From a virus, in the IMG/VR virus record IMGVR_UViG_3300037137_002295, positions 1 to 23,729 of that record: a DNA stretch of 23,729 bases. One strand, given 5' to 3'. The first letter of the stretch is position 1. Each line of letters starts with the position of its first letter. Made by a program: the position numbers and the translations under genes. Below, one piece after another: positions 8,030-14,792 of this stretch. Under the pieces are notes generated by a model. It worked only from the letters and a program-made list of their open reading frames with translations, was not told where the DNA came from and did no database searches.

Positions 8030-9470
8030 AACAAAGCCCTTCGCACATCAACTCGCTGAATGGGAATCTTCTAAAGACGTTCCATCCAAAGCGTGCTTCT
8101 GGCAGCAAGGGACTGGAAAGTCCTGGCTGGCCCTGAACACGGCGGCCCATATGTATCGGACAAACAAGATCAATGCTATGCTCGTAATAGCTCCTCCCGG
8201 AGTGACCACGAACTGGACTGTGGACGAAGTTCCAAATCACCTTCCAGATGATGTCCCTGTCCTTTCACACGCCTATGTGACCCAGAGCGCGAAGACGAAA
8301 TGGCACCGGAACGAAATCCAGGCGCTCCTCGCTTTCGAGGGCCTTTCGTTCCTCGCCATGTCCTACAACGCCTTCATGACCAACGAGGGTAGAAGGACTG
8401 CCGAGTCCTTCTTCGCTCGTCGCAAGGTCTTCTACGTCCTCGACGAGTCGCACCGCATAAAGAACCCCGGAGCTAAGCGGACGAAGTCCATCGTCGCCAC
8501 AGGGCGCCGCACGCCCTACAAGCGGATCCTGACTGGAACGCCGGTCACCAACAAGCCCTTCGACTGCTACTCCCAGATCAAGTTCCTCAACGAGGAGTTC
8601 TGGAAGACTCGTGGCTTCGCCTCCTACGAGGCATTCAAGGTCTACTTCGGTAATTGGGAGCAGCGCATCAACGGAGCGACCGGGCAGCGGTTCAACACCG
8701 TCGTCTCTTTCAAGAACCTGGAGCAACTCTGTCGAATGGTCGCGGAGATCTCCAGCCGGGTGACGAAGGCGGAAGTGCTGGATCTCCCGGCGAAGGTCTA
8801 CCAGAAGAGGTATTTCGACCTGTCCGAGGCGCAGAAGACCGCCTACGCCCAGCTCCGGGACGAGTTCCTTCTGTTCCTGGAGAGCGGTGAGACGGTGACC
8901 GCCGCCCTCGTCATCGTGCGCCTGCTGCGCCTGCAGCAGATCACCTGCGGATACTTGCCGGTGGACTCGGTGGATGGAGGTCCAGCTCGGCTGGACCGGT
9001 TCCCCGAGAATCCACGTCTCGACGAACTGATGGACCTGCTCGAGGACGTTGAGGGCAAGGCGATCATCTTCGCTCGCTTCAGGGCGGACGTGGACCAGGT
9101 GATGGAGAAGTTGGGGACGGACGCCGTCAGATACGACGGTGCGGTGGACGACGAAGGGCGCCTGGAAGCGCGCCAGCGCTTTCAGGACCCCGGGTCCGAC
9201 GTGCGGTACTTCGTCGGCAACCCCGCGGTCGCCGGCGTCGGTCTCACGCTCCACGCCGCCTCGACGGTCGTCTACTACTCGAACTCGTTCGACCTCGAAC
9301 AGCGACTCCAGAGTGAGGATCGAGCGCACCGCATAGGGACGAAGAAGACCGTCAACTACATCGACCTCATAGCCAAGGGGACCGTCGACGCGAAGATCGT
9401 CCGCGCCCTGCGCGAGAAACTCAATATCGCGTCTCAGATCACCGGGGATTCAGCTAAGGAGTGGCTCTAA
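8022..9470 (+). CDS. SNF2-type superfamily 2 DNA helicase/translocase
   Basis: This 482-residue protein is an ATP-dependent DNA translocase of the compact phage SNF2 type. Motif I is QQGTGKS at 28-34. Motif II is DESH at 141-144. Motif III is LTGTP around 160-164. The second RecA domain includes AGVGLTLHAASTVVYY and motif VI QRLQSEDRAHRIG at about 417-429. Phage homologues usually sit beside DNA polymerase and ssDNA-binding genes, as here, and are thought to remodel replication or recombination intermediates. The ATG at 8022 starts the natural N-terminus (MFKTKPFAHQ), but no SD is visible and the endonuclease VII remnant ends 8 bases inside the gene, so reinitiation is likely. The TAA overlaps the next ATG. 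Confidence 0.9.
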   Translation: MFKTKPFAHQLAEWESSKDVPSKACFWQQGTGKSWLALNTAAHMYRTNKINAMLVIAPPGVTTNWTVDEVPNHLPDDVPVLSHAYVTQSAKTKWHRNEIQALLAFEGLSFLAMSYNAFMTNEGRRTAESFFARRKVFYVLDESHRIKNPGAKRTKSIVATGRRTPYKRILTGTPVTNKPFDCYSQIKFLNEEFWKTRGFASYEAFKVYFGNWEQRINGATGQRFNTVVSFKNLEQLCRMVAEISSRVTKAEVLDLPAKVYQKRYFDLSEAQKTAYAQLRDEFLLFLESGETVTAALVIVRLLRLQQITCGYLPVDSVDGGPARLDRFPENPRLDELMDLLEDVEGKAIIFARFRADVDQVMEKLGTDAVRYDGAVDDEGRLEARQRFQDPGSDVRYFVGNPAVAGVGLTLHAASTVVYYSNSFDLEQRLQSEDRAHRIGTKKTVNYIDLIAKGTVDAKIVRALREKLNIASQITGDSAKEWL

Positions 9471-10015
9471 TGTACGACCCCAACGAACGCCTCGACTGCG
9501 AAGACGTAGCACATTATTCGGACATGAACCGTCTCTCCCAGCTCGCCGACGAGCTGGCGCGCCGCAAGGCCCGCGTCCTCCTGGTCGAGGCCGAGTTGCG
9601 CGAGGCGCAGAAGTCCGTGAAGGACATCGAGGAGGGCACGCTGCCCGCCGTCATGGATGAACTTGGCGTGGCGTCCTTCCAGACGATCAGTGGTTTCCAG
9701 ATAGAGATCGAGGAGGCGATTCATCCCTCGGTCCTTGTTGACAACCGTCAACGGTTCTTCCACTGGCTGGAGGAGCGCGGCCACGGCGGCTTGATTAAGC
9801 GAGCCGTGACGATCGCGTTCAACAAGGAGCAGGGCGAGGCCGCTCGCGCGCTCCAGGATGAGTTGATGGGTCGCGGATACCCGGGCGTGAAGTCAGACGA
9901 GTCAGTCCACCCGTCGACTCTGAAGTCCTGGGTAACCCACCGTCTTGAAGACGGCGAAGAGATCCCGGACACGATCGCTCTCAATCCCATTCGAATTGCC
10001 AAGATCACGAAGTAG
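9470..10015 (+). CDS. Conserved phage replication-associated protein, function unknown
   Basis: This 181-residue protein starts at ATG 9470, sharing one base with the helicase stop (TAATG), with AAGGAG at 9455-9460. Residues 17-60 form a long charged helix, probably coiled coil (LADELARRKARVLLVEAELR). A compact domain follows (LPAVMDELGVASFQTISGFQ, then HPSVLVDNRQRFFHWLEERG, then LKSWVTHRLEDGEEIP). I recognise this general pattern in phage proteins encoded beside SNF2 helicases and ssDNA-binding proteins, but I know of no established activity. Operon position and overlap suggest it works with the helicase. No catalytic motif, zinc site or membrane segment is seen. Confidence 0.7.
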   Translation: MYDPNERLDCEDVAHYSDMNRLSQLADELARRKARVLLVEAELREAQKSVKDIEEGTLPAVMDELGVASFQTISGFQIEIEEAIHPSVLVDNRQRFFHWLEERGHGGLIKRAVTIAFNKEQGEAARALQDELMGRGYPGVKSDESVHPSTLKSWVTHRLEDGEEIPDTIALNPIRIAKITK

Positions 10016-10093
10016 GCATCGTCCGCCTTTTCAGGACGACGCCCCAAGTGTGGGAGGGCGGTAAAGGGTCCCACCGATTTGTAAGGAGGCCAC

Positions 10094-10897
10094 ATGGCCG
10101 ACGAGAACGTTGTCGCGACGGTGGAGGATCAGGGAGGCGCCCTGGCGGTGTACGACTTCGGGTCGGACGCCGGGCGGGGCTTCGAGGACCAGACGTCCGA
10201 GGAGTTTCAGCTCCCGTTCATCGCCCTGCTCCAGGACCTGTCCCCGCAGGTCACCGGAGAGGACGGCAAAGGCATCGAAGGCGCAAAGGCCGGGATGTTC
10301 CTCAACACGGTGACGAACGACCTGATCGAGAAGTCGTTCGAGTTCACGCCCTCGCACAAGGAGCGGGCCTTCGTCGAGTGGAAGCCGCGGACCGCCGGCG
10401 GCGGGTTCGTCTCCCGCTTCCTGCCGGACGATCCGATCGTCGCCAAGGCGCGGAGCGAGTCGAAGGAGTTCGGACAGTACCGGACCCCGGCCGGCAACAA
10501 CCTCGTCGACACAATCTACCTCTTCGGGATCGTGGACAAGGGCGACGGCAACCTGCAGCAGGCATGCCTGGTCTTCACCTCGACCAAGATGAAGATCTAC
10601 AAGAAGTGGAACACGGTGGTCAACGCCTTCAGCGTCGTCCTGGCTGACGGCACTCGGCAGCAGCCGCCGCGGTACGCGCACCTGCTGAGGATCTCTTCGA
10701 AGCGGGACAAGTCCCCGAAGGGAAGTTTCTACAACGTCGTCGTCGAGCCGGCGCAGGGAGGGATCAAGGACTCGCTACTCCGCCCCAACGATCCTCGCTA
10801 CCTGGCCGCCAGGTCCCTCGCCGACCTGGTGAAGAAGGGCGTGGCGAAGGTTTCCGAGGCGGTCGAGACCGACAACGACGCGGACGGCCCGTTCTGA
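10094..10897 (+). CDS. Probable phage single-stranded DNA-binding protein
   Basis: This 267-residue protein has a strong ribosome binding site, AAGGAGG (10083-10089). It has the look of a phage replication protein family often annotated as ssDNA-binding: an N-terminal LPFIALLQDLSPQV block, then EGAKAGMFLNTVTND, then ERAFVEWKPR followed by a glycine-rich GGGF, and a beta-rich centre. The C-terminus is acidic and ends DNDADGPF, similar to the SSB tip that binds partner proteins. It lies between two helicase genes. The role in coating unwound DNA is inferred from these features; homology should be confirmed by profile search. The 78-bp gap before it contains a weak inverted repeat (CCGCC/GGCGG) but no clear promoter. 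Confidence 0.65.
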   Translation: MADENVVATVEDQGGALAVYDFGSDAGRGFEDQTSEEFQLPFIALLQDLSPQVTGEDGKGIEGAKAGMFLNTVTNDLIEKSFEFTPSHKERAFVEWKPRTAGGGFVSRFLPDDPIVAKARSESKEFGQYRTPAGNNLVDTIYLFGIVDKGDGNLQQACLVFTSTKMKIYKKWNTVVNAFSVVLADGTRQQPPRYAHLLRISSKRDKSPKGSFYNVVVEPAQGGIKDSLLRPNDPRYLAARSLADLVKKGVAKVSEAVETDNDADGPF

Positions 10898-10908
10898 TCG
10901 ACTAATCC

Positions 10909-11014
10909 GCCTGGGGTCTGGGTAACCACACGCCAGGCTATTCGACGCCCCGGACAGTGTGCATAGGCCATAGCCGACAAGCACCGAGAGGTGTTGACGC
11001 AGCTCTCCGGGGCG
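10909..11014. repeat. Intergenic region with two inverted repeats
   Basis: Between the ssDNA-binding gene and the 11041 gene, GCCTGG (10909-10914) pairs with CCAGGC (10933-10938), and CGCCCCGGA (10946-10954) pairs with TCCGGGGCG (11006-11014). Neither is followed by a T-run. They could form a structured leader or a rho-independent-like stop with weak tail; no function can be assigned. Confidence 0.4.
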
Positions 11015-11040
11015 CCTTCTCTTACCCACAAGGACTCCTC

Positions 11041-11217
11041 ATGAAGATCTACACCACCGAACACCGTGAGTACACCAGCGTCACCGACGAGGAGATGACG
11101 CAGATCATCGTCAGTCTGCGGAAGGACGGCTTCACCCTGGACAAGGTCGAGACATCGCCCTGGCATCGCACCAACGGGCGCGTCGTCGGGACGAAAAAGA
11201 CGGAAACGACGGTCTGA
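11041..11217 (+). CDS. Small hypothetical protein, 58 residues
   Basis: The ATG at 11041 follows AAGGA (11030-11034). The product is polar and charged (MKIYTTEHREYTSVTDEEMT, then LRKDGFTLDKVETSPWHRTN). It ends with a basic tail. No family is recognised. Its TGA overlaps the ATG of the RecD-like helicase gene as TGATG, so the two are probably translated together. An upstream in-frame ATG at 10957 lies in the structured intergenic region and lacks an SD, so it was not used. Confidence 0.6.
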   Translation: MKIYTTEHREYTSVTDEEMTQIIVSLRKDGFTLDKVETSPWHRTNGRVVGTKKTETTV

Positions 11218-12410
11218 TGTGCTGGTCCCCTCAACAGGCCGCCGCCCTTGATGACGTCGCCGGGTGGTTGCAGACCGACAGCAAGCCGATCTTCTACGTG
11301 GCAGGCTACGCCGGGACGGGGAAGACCATGCTGGCTTGCCACCTCGCCAAGCAGGCGGCCGGGAAGGTGCTTTACGCGGCGTTCACCGGGAAGGCGGCGT
11401 CCATCATGCGCTCGAAGGGCTGCGCGGGCGCGACCACGATCCACTCGCTGATCTACAAGCCGAAGGATAAAAGCGGGGAGACACTCCGTTTTCTTGAAAC
11501 AAAACTGGACCGCCTGGAGGCGGAGACCCCGCCAGATCTCGCCAAGATCGAGAACACGAAGCGCCTGGTGGAAGCCGAGAAGCGCCGCGTGCGGCAGCCG
11601 GCGTTCCTCCTGAACCCTGACTCAGAGCTGCGCGGAGCCGCTCTGCTCGTCATCGACGAGTGCTCCATGGTCGGGCAGGAAATGGGCCAGCACCTCCTGT
11701 CCTTCGACGTGCCGATCCTGGTCCTGGGGGATCCCGCACAGCTCCCACCCGTGGCGTCCGCCGGGTATTTTACCCGGCGTACACCAGACGTCATGCTCAC
11801 CGAGATCCACCGCCAGGCCGGGGACAATCCGATCATTGACATGGCGACCAGGGTGCGTGAAGGACGCGGCCTCCCCTACGGTGCCTACGGGGAGAGCCGC
11901 GTCCTTCGCCAGTCCGAGTTCGACCGGGACGAGGCGATCCAAAGCGGGGCGCAGATCCTGGTGGGGCGCAACGAGACACGAAGACGCGCGAACTCCCGTG
12001 TACGGGAGTCGCGTGGCTTCACTGACATATACCCCGTTTCTGGAGACCGGCTCGTGTGTCTGAGGAACGACCACGACATCGGCCTCCTGAACGGAACCAT
12101 CTGGACCGTGACGAAGACCCTCGGCGGCGGGGACCAGACCCGCTACCTGCAGGTCCGCAGCGAGGACGACGTGGAGATCGTCGTGGAGGCGCACGCTGCC
12201 CCGTTCCTCGGCGAGGAGGTGCCTGTCCACGAGATCCGTGACGCTCAGATGTTCGATTGGGGCTACTGTTTGACTGTTCACCGCGCACAGGGCTCTCAGT
12301 GGGATGAAGTTGTTCTTATCGACGAAAGTAGTTGTTTCAGGGAGCATGCCGATAAGTGGCGTTATACCGGTATTACACGAGCATCTAAACGTGTGACGGT
12401 GGTTCGATAG
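11217..12410 (+). CDS. RecD/Dda-like superfamily 1B DNA helicase
   Basis: This 397-residue protein has the full SF1B set: Walker A GYAGTGKT at 30-37, FTGKAA near 56-61, Walker B IDECSM at 146-151, motif III GDPAQLPPVA at 171-180, EIHRQ at 196-200, the SH3-like insert region, VHRAQGSQWDEV at 354-365 and motif VI YTGITRASKRV at 383-393. It is close in size to T4 Dda (about 440 residues). Such enzymes move 5'-3' on ssDNA, strip proteins and assist fork progress or recombination. It overlaps the preceding small gene by one base. The last 130 bases are noticeably less GC-rich than the rest. An 11-bp palindrome follows the stop, marking the operon end or an operator. Confidence 0.92.
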   Translation: MCWSPQQAAALDDVAGWLQTDSKPIFYVAGYAGTGKTMLACHLAKQAAGKVLYAAFTGKAASIMRSKGCAGATTIHSLIYKPKDKSGETLRFLETKLDRLEAETPPDLAKIENTKRLVEAEKRRVRQPAFLLNPDSELRGAALLVIDECSMVGQEMGQHLLSFDVPILVLGDPAQLPPVASAGYFTRRTPDVMLTEIHRQAGDNPIIDMATRVREGRGLPYGAYGESRVLRQSEFDRDEAIQSGAQILVGRNETRRRANSRVRESRGFTDIYPVSGDRLVCLRNDHDIGLLNGTIWTVTKTLGGGDQTRYLQVRSEDDVEIVVEAHAAPFLGEEVPVHEIRDAQMFDWGYCLTVHRAQGSQWDEVVLIDESSCFREHADKWRYTGITRASKRVTVVR

Positions 12411-12430
12411 TCCAGATCCGGGACATTCCA

Positions 12431-12453
12431 AATGTAGGGACCGTCCCTACATT
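12431..12453. promoter_or_regulatory. Perfect 11-bp palindrome, operator or terminator stem
   Basis: AATGTAGGGAC, one base, GTCCCTACATT: the arms are exact reverse complements with a single central base. It begins 20 bases after the RecD-like helicase stop and about 60 bases before the next start. No T-run follows, so it fits an operator for a dimeric regulator at least as well as a terminator hairpin. Confidence 0.5.
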
Positions 12454-12512
12454 AGAAATTCATAACCTCAATACTTACGTCGTGGAACGGGACGTGCATT
12501 GTCGGGATCAAC

Positions 12513-13307
12513 ATGGACCTGGATAGCATGACCCTTCCGGAACTCGCAGCCCTCTACAACAGACTGACAGGTAAGAAAGTGAACAAATTTCCCTACAAGA
12601 TCGTTGCTGTCCAAAAGTGCCGGGAAGCTCTCGTCTTCCATGGTCCGTGTATAGTAGAAAGGGTCCCCTCGCATTACAGGAGTTCCGTCCATGCGGAAGA
12701 TCTTCTTCCTGGCGTTTCTGACTCTCGGCCTGTCTCTCATGTCCTGTGCTGCGCTCGACGCGCTGCTGATTCCCAAGAAGCCGGGGGGCCAGTCCCAGGC
12801 GCAACAGGGAGTCCAGTCGGGTCTGGACCTGGGAGTGATTCCGTCCCCGTGGGGACAGATTCTCCTGGGAGCGTTGAACGTGGTCCAGGCCGGGTACATC
12901 GGAATCCGGGGAAAACAGAACGCGACCCAGAAGCAGGAATCCAAGTCGAAGATCGAGGAAATCGAAATGACGATCTCGGACCTGATGAAGACCCTCGCCC
13001 AGCAGAAGGAGGAGAGCACGGAGACAGCCACCAGGCACAGGTCGACGATCACGGAGTTGACGAAATCCCTCTCCGACAATTTGTCGAAGGCGTTAGATCC
13101 GACCTCGTCTCCGTCCGACTCCACCTCACCCCCAGTCGCGTCGACCGAATCCGTTTCCTGATGACGAAAATCCGGGCGCACGATGAGGAAGACCTCATCG
13201 TGCGTGCGCTGGAATATTACGACCGTGCAGTGTGCGCGGCCGTCATAGAGAAGTCCTCGATCGTTGCTCGTCACAGAGACGGGACGATCGAGGACTTGTC
13301 CCCGTAG
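12513..13307 (+). CDS. Ambiguous long frame; only the first ~45 codons look like a real protein
   Basis: A single frame runs from ATG 12513 for 264 codons. Residues 6-40 (MTLPELAALYNRLTGKKVNK, then the KIVAVQKCREAL block) resemble the start of small phage proteins that begin with an LxALYNxLTGK helix. After about residue 45 the sequence becomes Pro/Gly/Ser/Arg-rich and looks like the alternative reading of another gene, the lipoprotein at 12691, which it overlaps completely. The last 48 codons coincide with the separate small gene at 13161. The natural stop of the first gene was probably lost or shifted. A GGGA 5 bases upstream of the ATG is a weak SD. Either a truncated gene or a run-on product is possible. 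Confidence 0.35.
   Translation: MDLDSMTLPELAALYNRLTGKKVNKFPYKIVAVQKCREALVFHGPCIVERVPSHYRSSVHAEDLLPGVSDSRPVSHVLCCARRAADSQEAGGPVPGATGSPVGSGPGSDSVPVGTDSPGSVERGPGRVHRNPGKTERDPEAGIQVEDRGNRNDDLGPDEDPRPAEGGEHGDSHQAQVDDHGVDEIPLRQFVEGVRSDLVSVRLHLTPSRVDRIRFLMTKIRAHDEEDLIVRALEYYDRAVCAAVIEKSSIVARHRDGTIEDLSP
12637..12657 (+). promoter_or_regulatory. Copy D (loose) of the promoter-like motif
   Basis: TCCATGGTCC followed by GTGTATAGTAG. It keeps the ATG, GTG and TANANTAG parts of the 22-nt motif but is one base shorter and needs gaps to align. TATAGT (12649-12654) would be the -10. It lies 34 bases before the lipoprotein ATG, inside the ambiguous 12513 frame, and probably drives the lipoprotein gene. Confidence 0.4.
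12691..13161 (+). CDS. Lipoprotein with coiled coil
   Basis: This 156-residue protein has a classical lipoprotein signal: MRK, a hydrophobic core (IFFLAFLTLGLSL) and a lipobox-like LMSC, with C19 as the expected lipidated residue. Met at -2 is slightly unusual. A second hydrophobic stretch lies at about 49-72 (SPWGQILLGALNVVQAGYIG). A charged coiled coil lies at about 80-130, and the C-terminus is Ser/Thr/Pro-rich. AGGAG (12678-12682) precedes the ATG. The TGA overlaps the next ATG (TGATG). It would sit on the outer leaflet of the inner membrane or in the outer membrane of a Gram-negative host. Candidate roles are outer spanin, superinfection exclusion or adsorption interference; the sequence does not decide. 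No adjacent inner spanin is recognised. Confidence 0.75.
   Translation: MRKIFFLAFLTLGLSLMSCAALDALLIPKKPGGQSQAQQGVQSGLDLGVIPSPWGQILLGALNVVQAGYIGIRGKQNATQKQESKSKIEEIEMTISDLMKTLAQQKEESTETATRHRSTITELTKSLSDNLSKALDPTSSPSDSTSPPVASTESVS
13161..13307 (+). CDS. Small hypothetical protein, 48 residues
   Basis: The ATG at 13161 shares a base with the lipoprotein stop (TGATG), which suggests translational coupling. The product (MTKIRAHDEEDLIVRALEYY, then AVCAAVIEKSSIVARHRDG) has a coherent amphipathic helix and reads like true coding sequence, unlike the upstream part of the same frame. AGGAAAGG follows its stop and serves the next gene. No family is recognised. Confidence 0.55.
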   Translation: MTKIRAHDEEDLIVRALEYYDRAVCAAVIEKSSIVARHRDGTIEDLSP

Positions 13308-13319
13308 GAAAGGAAAGAC

Positions 13320-13562
13320 ATGATCCCCCGCCGTGCGTCCCCGTTTTTCCAGCCCAAGATCCGCGCCGTCGCCGCTCGGCGAGCGGACAAGGTGTTCGAG
13401 AGCGCCATCGACCAGGGTCTCTCGGTAGCGGATGCCCGGGACATCATGGCTGAGACGTACGCCAAGGCCATTGTCGAGCTTAACGAGGCACATCCGGAGG
13501 TAACTCCTGCCAACCCAGGACCGCTGATCGTCGAGGTGATGAAGAAGGACGCGAGGTCGTGA
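13320..13562 (+). CDS. Small hypothetical helical protein, 80 residues
   Basis: The ATG at 13320 is preceded by AGGAAAGGAA, a good ribosome binding site. The product is mainly helical (RRADKVFESAIDQGLSVADA, then IMAETYAKAIVELNEAHPEV), soluble and unrecognised. The stop TGA overlaps the GTG start of the Mom-like gene (GTGA), so the two are probably expressed as one unit and may act together. Confidence 0.6.
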   Translation: MIPRRASPFFQPKIRAVAARRADKVFESAIDQGLSVADARDIMAETYAKAIVELNEAHPEVTPANPGPLIVEVMKKDARS

Positions 13563-14098
13563 CTCTCGTCGAGCCGGCGTCCGTGGCCGACCTGCTCAAG
13601 GCCAAGCACTACCTCGGTCCAACCCGGCGGGGGTTCGCCCTACAAGACATGGCTGGGGTCCTGGTCTTCGCGGCACCGACGTCCCGCCGGCTGCCGAAGG
13701 AATGGCTGGAGTTGACCCGTTGGTGCATCACCGCGGGGAAAAAGAACACCGGGTCGCAGCAGTGGGCGCGGGCGGCAAGGTGGCTGAAGCAGAACCGGCA
13801 GGAGACGACCGTCGTTTCGTACTCCGACCCGGCGGTCGGCCACACGGGCGCGCTCTACCGTGCCTGCAACTGGGAGTGGGCTCCTACGTGGCTGCGTCTC
13901 CGACCTCCGCCTTCTGGGCAGGGGTGCTGGAAAGGCACCAAGCAGGAGTCCGTCAAGGACCGCTGGGTATTCTCTCTCCGCCCGGACGACCGTCGAGGCG
14001 TTCTGCTCCAAGTCATGGACAAGAGCATTGTGAAGAGGATGCCGTGGGCAAGTTACCCCGGAAACTACCAGCGATGGAAGAAGGAACAGGCAGCATGA
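13559..14098 (+). CDS. Mom-like / GNAT-fold phage DNA-modification candidate
   Basis: This 179-residue protein begins with a GTG that overlaps the upstream stop. Conserved-looking blocks are KHYLGPTRRGFA (residues 15-26), GVLVFAAPTSRRLP, WLELTRWCI, KKNTGSQQWARAARWLK, VVSYSDPAVGHTGALYRACN and KDRWVF. The pattern of SYSDP-x-x-GH-x-G-x-x-Y-x-A-x-NW resembles the core of Mu Mom-type acyltransferase-fold enzymes, which alter adenine in phage DNA to evade restriction. I read this as membership of a Mom-like phage family, not as proof of Mom chemistry. The ATG of the DUF5664 gene overlaps its end by 4 bases, and a deoxyribosyltransferase-like gene lies 6 kb upstream, which fits a nucleotide or DNA-modification theme. 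Confidence 0.55.
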   Translation: MTLVEPASVADLLKAKHYLGPTRRGFALQDMAGVLVFAAPTSRRLPKEWLELTRWCITAGKKNTGSQQWARAARWLKQNRQETTVVSYSDPAVGHTGALYRACNWEWAPTWLRLRPPPSGQGCWKGTKQESVKDRWVFSLRPDDRRGVLLQVMDKSIVKRMPWASYPGNYQRWKKEQAA

Positions 14099-14607
14099 TT
14101 TCGGACATCAAAGACTCCGGTAAACGTGAGTCGTTCAACACGGGGTCTGTTCGCGACACCCGGGAAGGCAAGGGGCGATTCGACCTACTCCCCCCGACTG
14201 TCATGCGGCTCCTCGCAGTCCACTACGAAAAGGGTGCCCTGAAGTACGGCGACCGTAACTGGGAGAAAGGACAACCCCTGAGTCGGACCCTCGATTCCGC
14301 CATGCGACACATCAATGAGTATCGCGAGGGGCTTCGAGACGAGCCGCATCTGGTCGCTGCGACCTGGAACCTTATGGCCGCACTGCACACCTTGATCATG
14401 ATCGAGCGGGGAATACTTCCGGCAAAACTGAACGATATTCCATCGTATCAAACTAAAGAGATCCCTGCGTCCGGTGGACAAGATCAGTCCACCGGTCCAA
14501 GTCCGTCGTCTAAAGGACAGGACAACCAGCGACAGGGGAGCGGTACCGCCCCTACTAAGTTGGGAGATGCGGGTTCGAATCCCGCCGGCCAGGGATCCTT
14601 ATCATGA
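14095..14607 (+). CDS. DUF5664 dATP/dGTP pyrophosphohydrolase-like protein
   Basis: This 170-residue protein starts at ATG 14095, overlapping the previous gene. Residues 20-105 carry the DUF5664 signature: GKGRFDLLPPTVMRLLAVHY, EKGALKYGDRNWEKG, LDSAMRHINEYREG and LVAATWNLMAALH. The family is related to all-alpha (MazG-like) nucleotide pyrophosphohydrolases and is annotated as dATP/dGTP diphosphohydrolase N-terminal. The Glu/Asp and Arg/Asn residues in these blocks would bind metal and phosphate. The last 45 residues (from about QTKEIPASGGQDQSTG) are low complexity and are encoded by a hairpin and a tRNA-like sequence, so the gene seems to run through non-coding RNA-like DNA before stopping. 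The stop overlaps the next ATG. Confidence 0.7.
   Translation: MISDIKDSGKRESFNTGSVRDTREGKGRFDLLPPTVMRLLAVHYEKGALKYGDRNWEKGQPLSRTLDSAMRHINEYREGLRDEPHLVAATWNLMAALHTLIMIERGILPAKLNDIPSYQTKEIPASGGQDQSTGPSPSSKGQDNQRQGSGTAPTKLGDAGSNPAGQGSLS
14471..14495. repeat. 9-bp perfect hairpin beside the tRNA-like sequence
   Basis: CCGGTGGAC (14471-14479) pairs exactly with GTCCACCGG (14487-14495) around the 7-nt loop AAGATCA. It ends 3 bases before the candidate acceptor strand of the tRNA-like element. It could be a processing or terminator stem, or a tRNA arm relic. It lies in the low-complexity end of the DUF5664 gene. Confidence 0.5.
14499..14593 (+). tRNA. Degenerate tRNA-like sequence with oversized anticodon loop
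   Basis: The T arm is perfect: GCGGG-TTCGAAT-CCCGC at 14569-14585, with a 5-nt variable region before it. A tRNA-Glu/Gln-style D arm lies at 14506-14523 (TC, GTCT, AAAGGACA, GGAC). An anticodon-like stem forms between CCAGC (14526-14530) and GTTGG (14559-14563) with one G-U pair. The loop it closes is 28 nt rather than 7, and holds a 20-nt self-complementary hairpin (14534-14553). The candidate acceptor (14499-14505 with 14586-14592) pairs at only 4 of 7 positions, and no CCA is encoded. It is therefore probably a pseudo-tRNA or tRNA mimic, unless an unusual intron is removed. No amino-acid identity can be assigned. Confidence 0.35.
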
Positions 14608-14792
14608 AGACCTACACCATCGTCTCCGCCATGGCCATCATTTCCCTCATGATCGCCATCTTCATCCGTGGAATCGAGCTGGACACCATTACCGCCCGCA
14701 TCTGGACGCTGGAGAAGCAGGTCAAGGCGCTGGAACAGCGCGAGAATGACTCCGTGCACGTATTCCGGTCCTTGTTCGAGAAGCACGAGTAA
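14604..14792 (+). CDS. Small membrane-anchored coiled-coil protein, 62 residues
   Basis: The ATG at 14604 overlaps the DUF5664 stop (ATGA). An N-terminal membrane segment (TIVSAMAIISLMIAIFI, residues 4-20) is followed by a heptad-rich helix (ITARIWTLEKQVKALEQREN). The predicted topology is a short N-terminus and the helix in either cytoplasm or periplasm. The TAA overlaps the ATG of the DNA polymerase gene (TAATG), so it is coupled to polymerase expression. It may tether a replication or lysis partner to the membrane; the partner is unknown. The same architecture recurs at 19123 and 20641. Confidence 0.65.
   Translation: MKTYTIVSAMAIISLMIAIFIRGIELDTITARIWTLEKQVKALEQRENDSVHVFRSLFEKHE

Noticed and set aside
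10990-11030. A sigma70 promoter at TTGACG (10994) before the 11041 gene
   Set aside because: No acceptable -10 hexamer occurs 16-18 bases downstream.
14499-14593. A functional tRNA
   Set aside because: The acceptor stem pairs at only 4 of 7 positions, the anticodon loop is 28 nt and no anticodon can be assigned; it is kept only as a low-confidence tRNA-like element.
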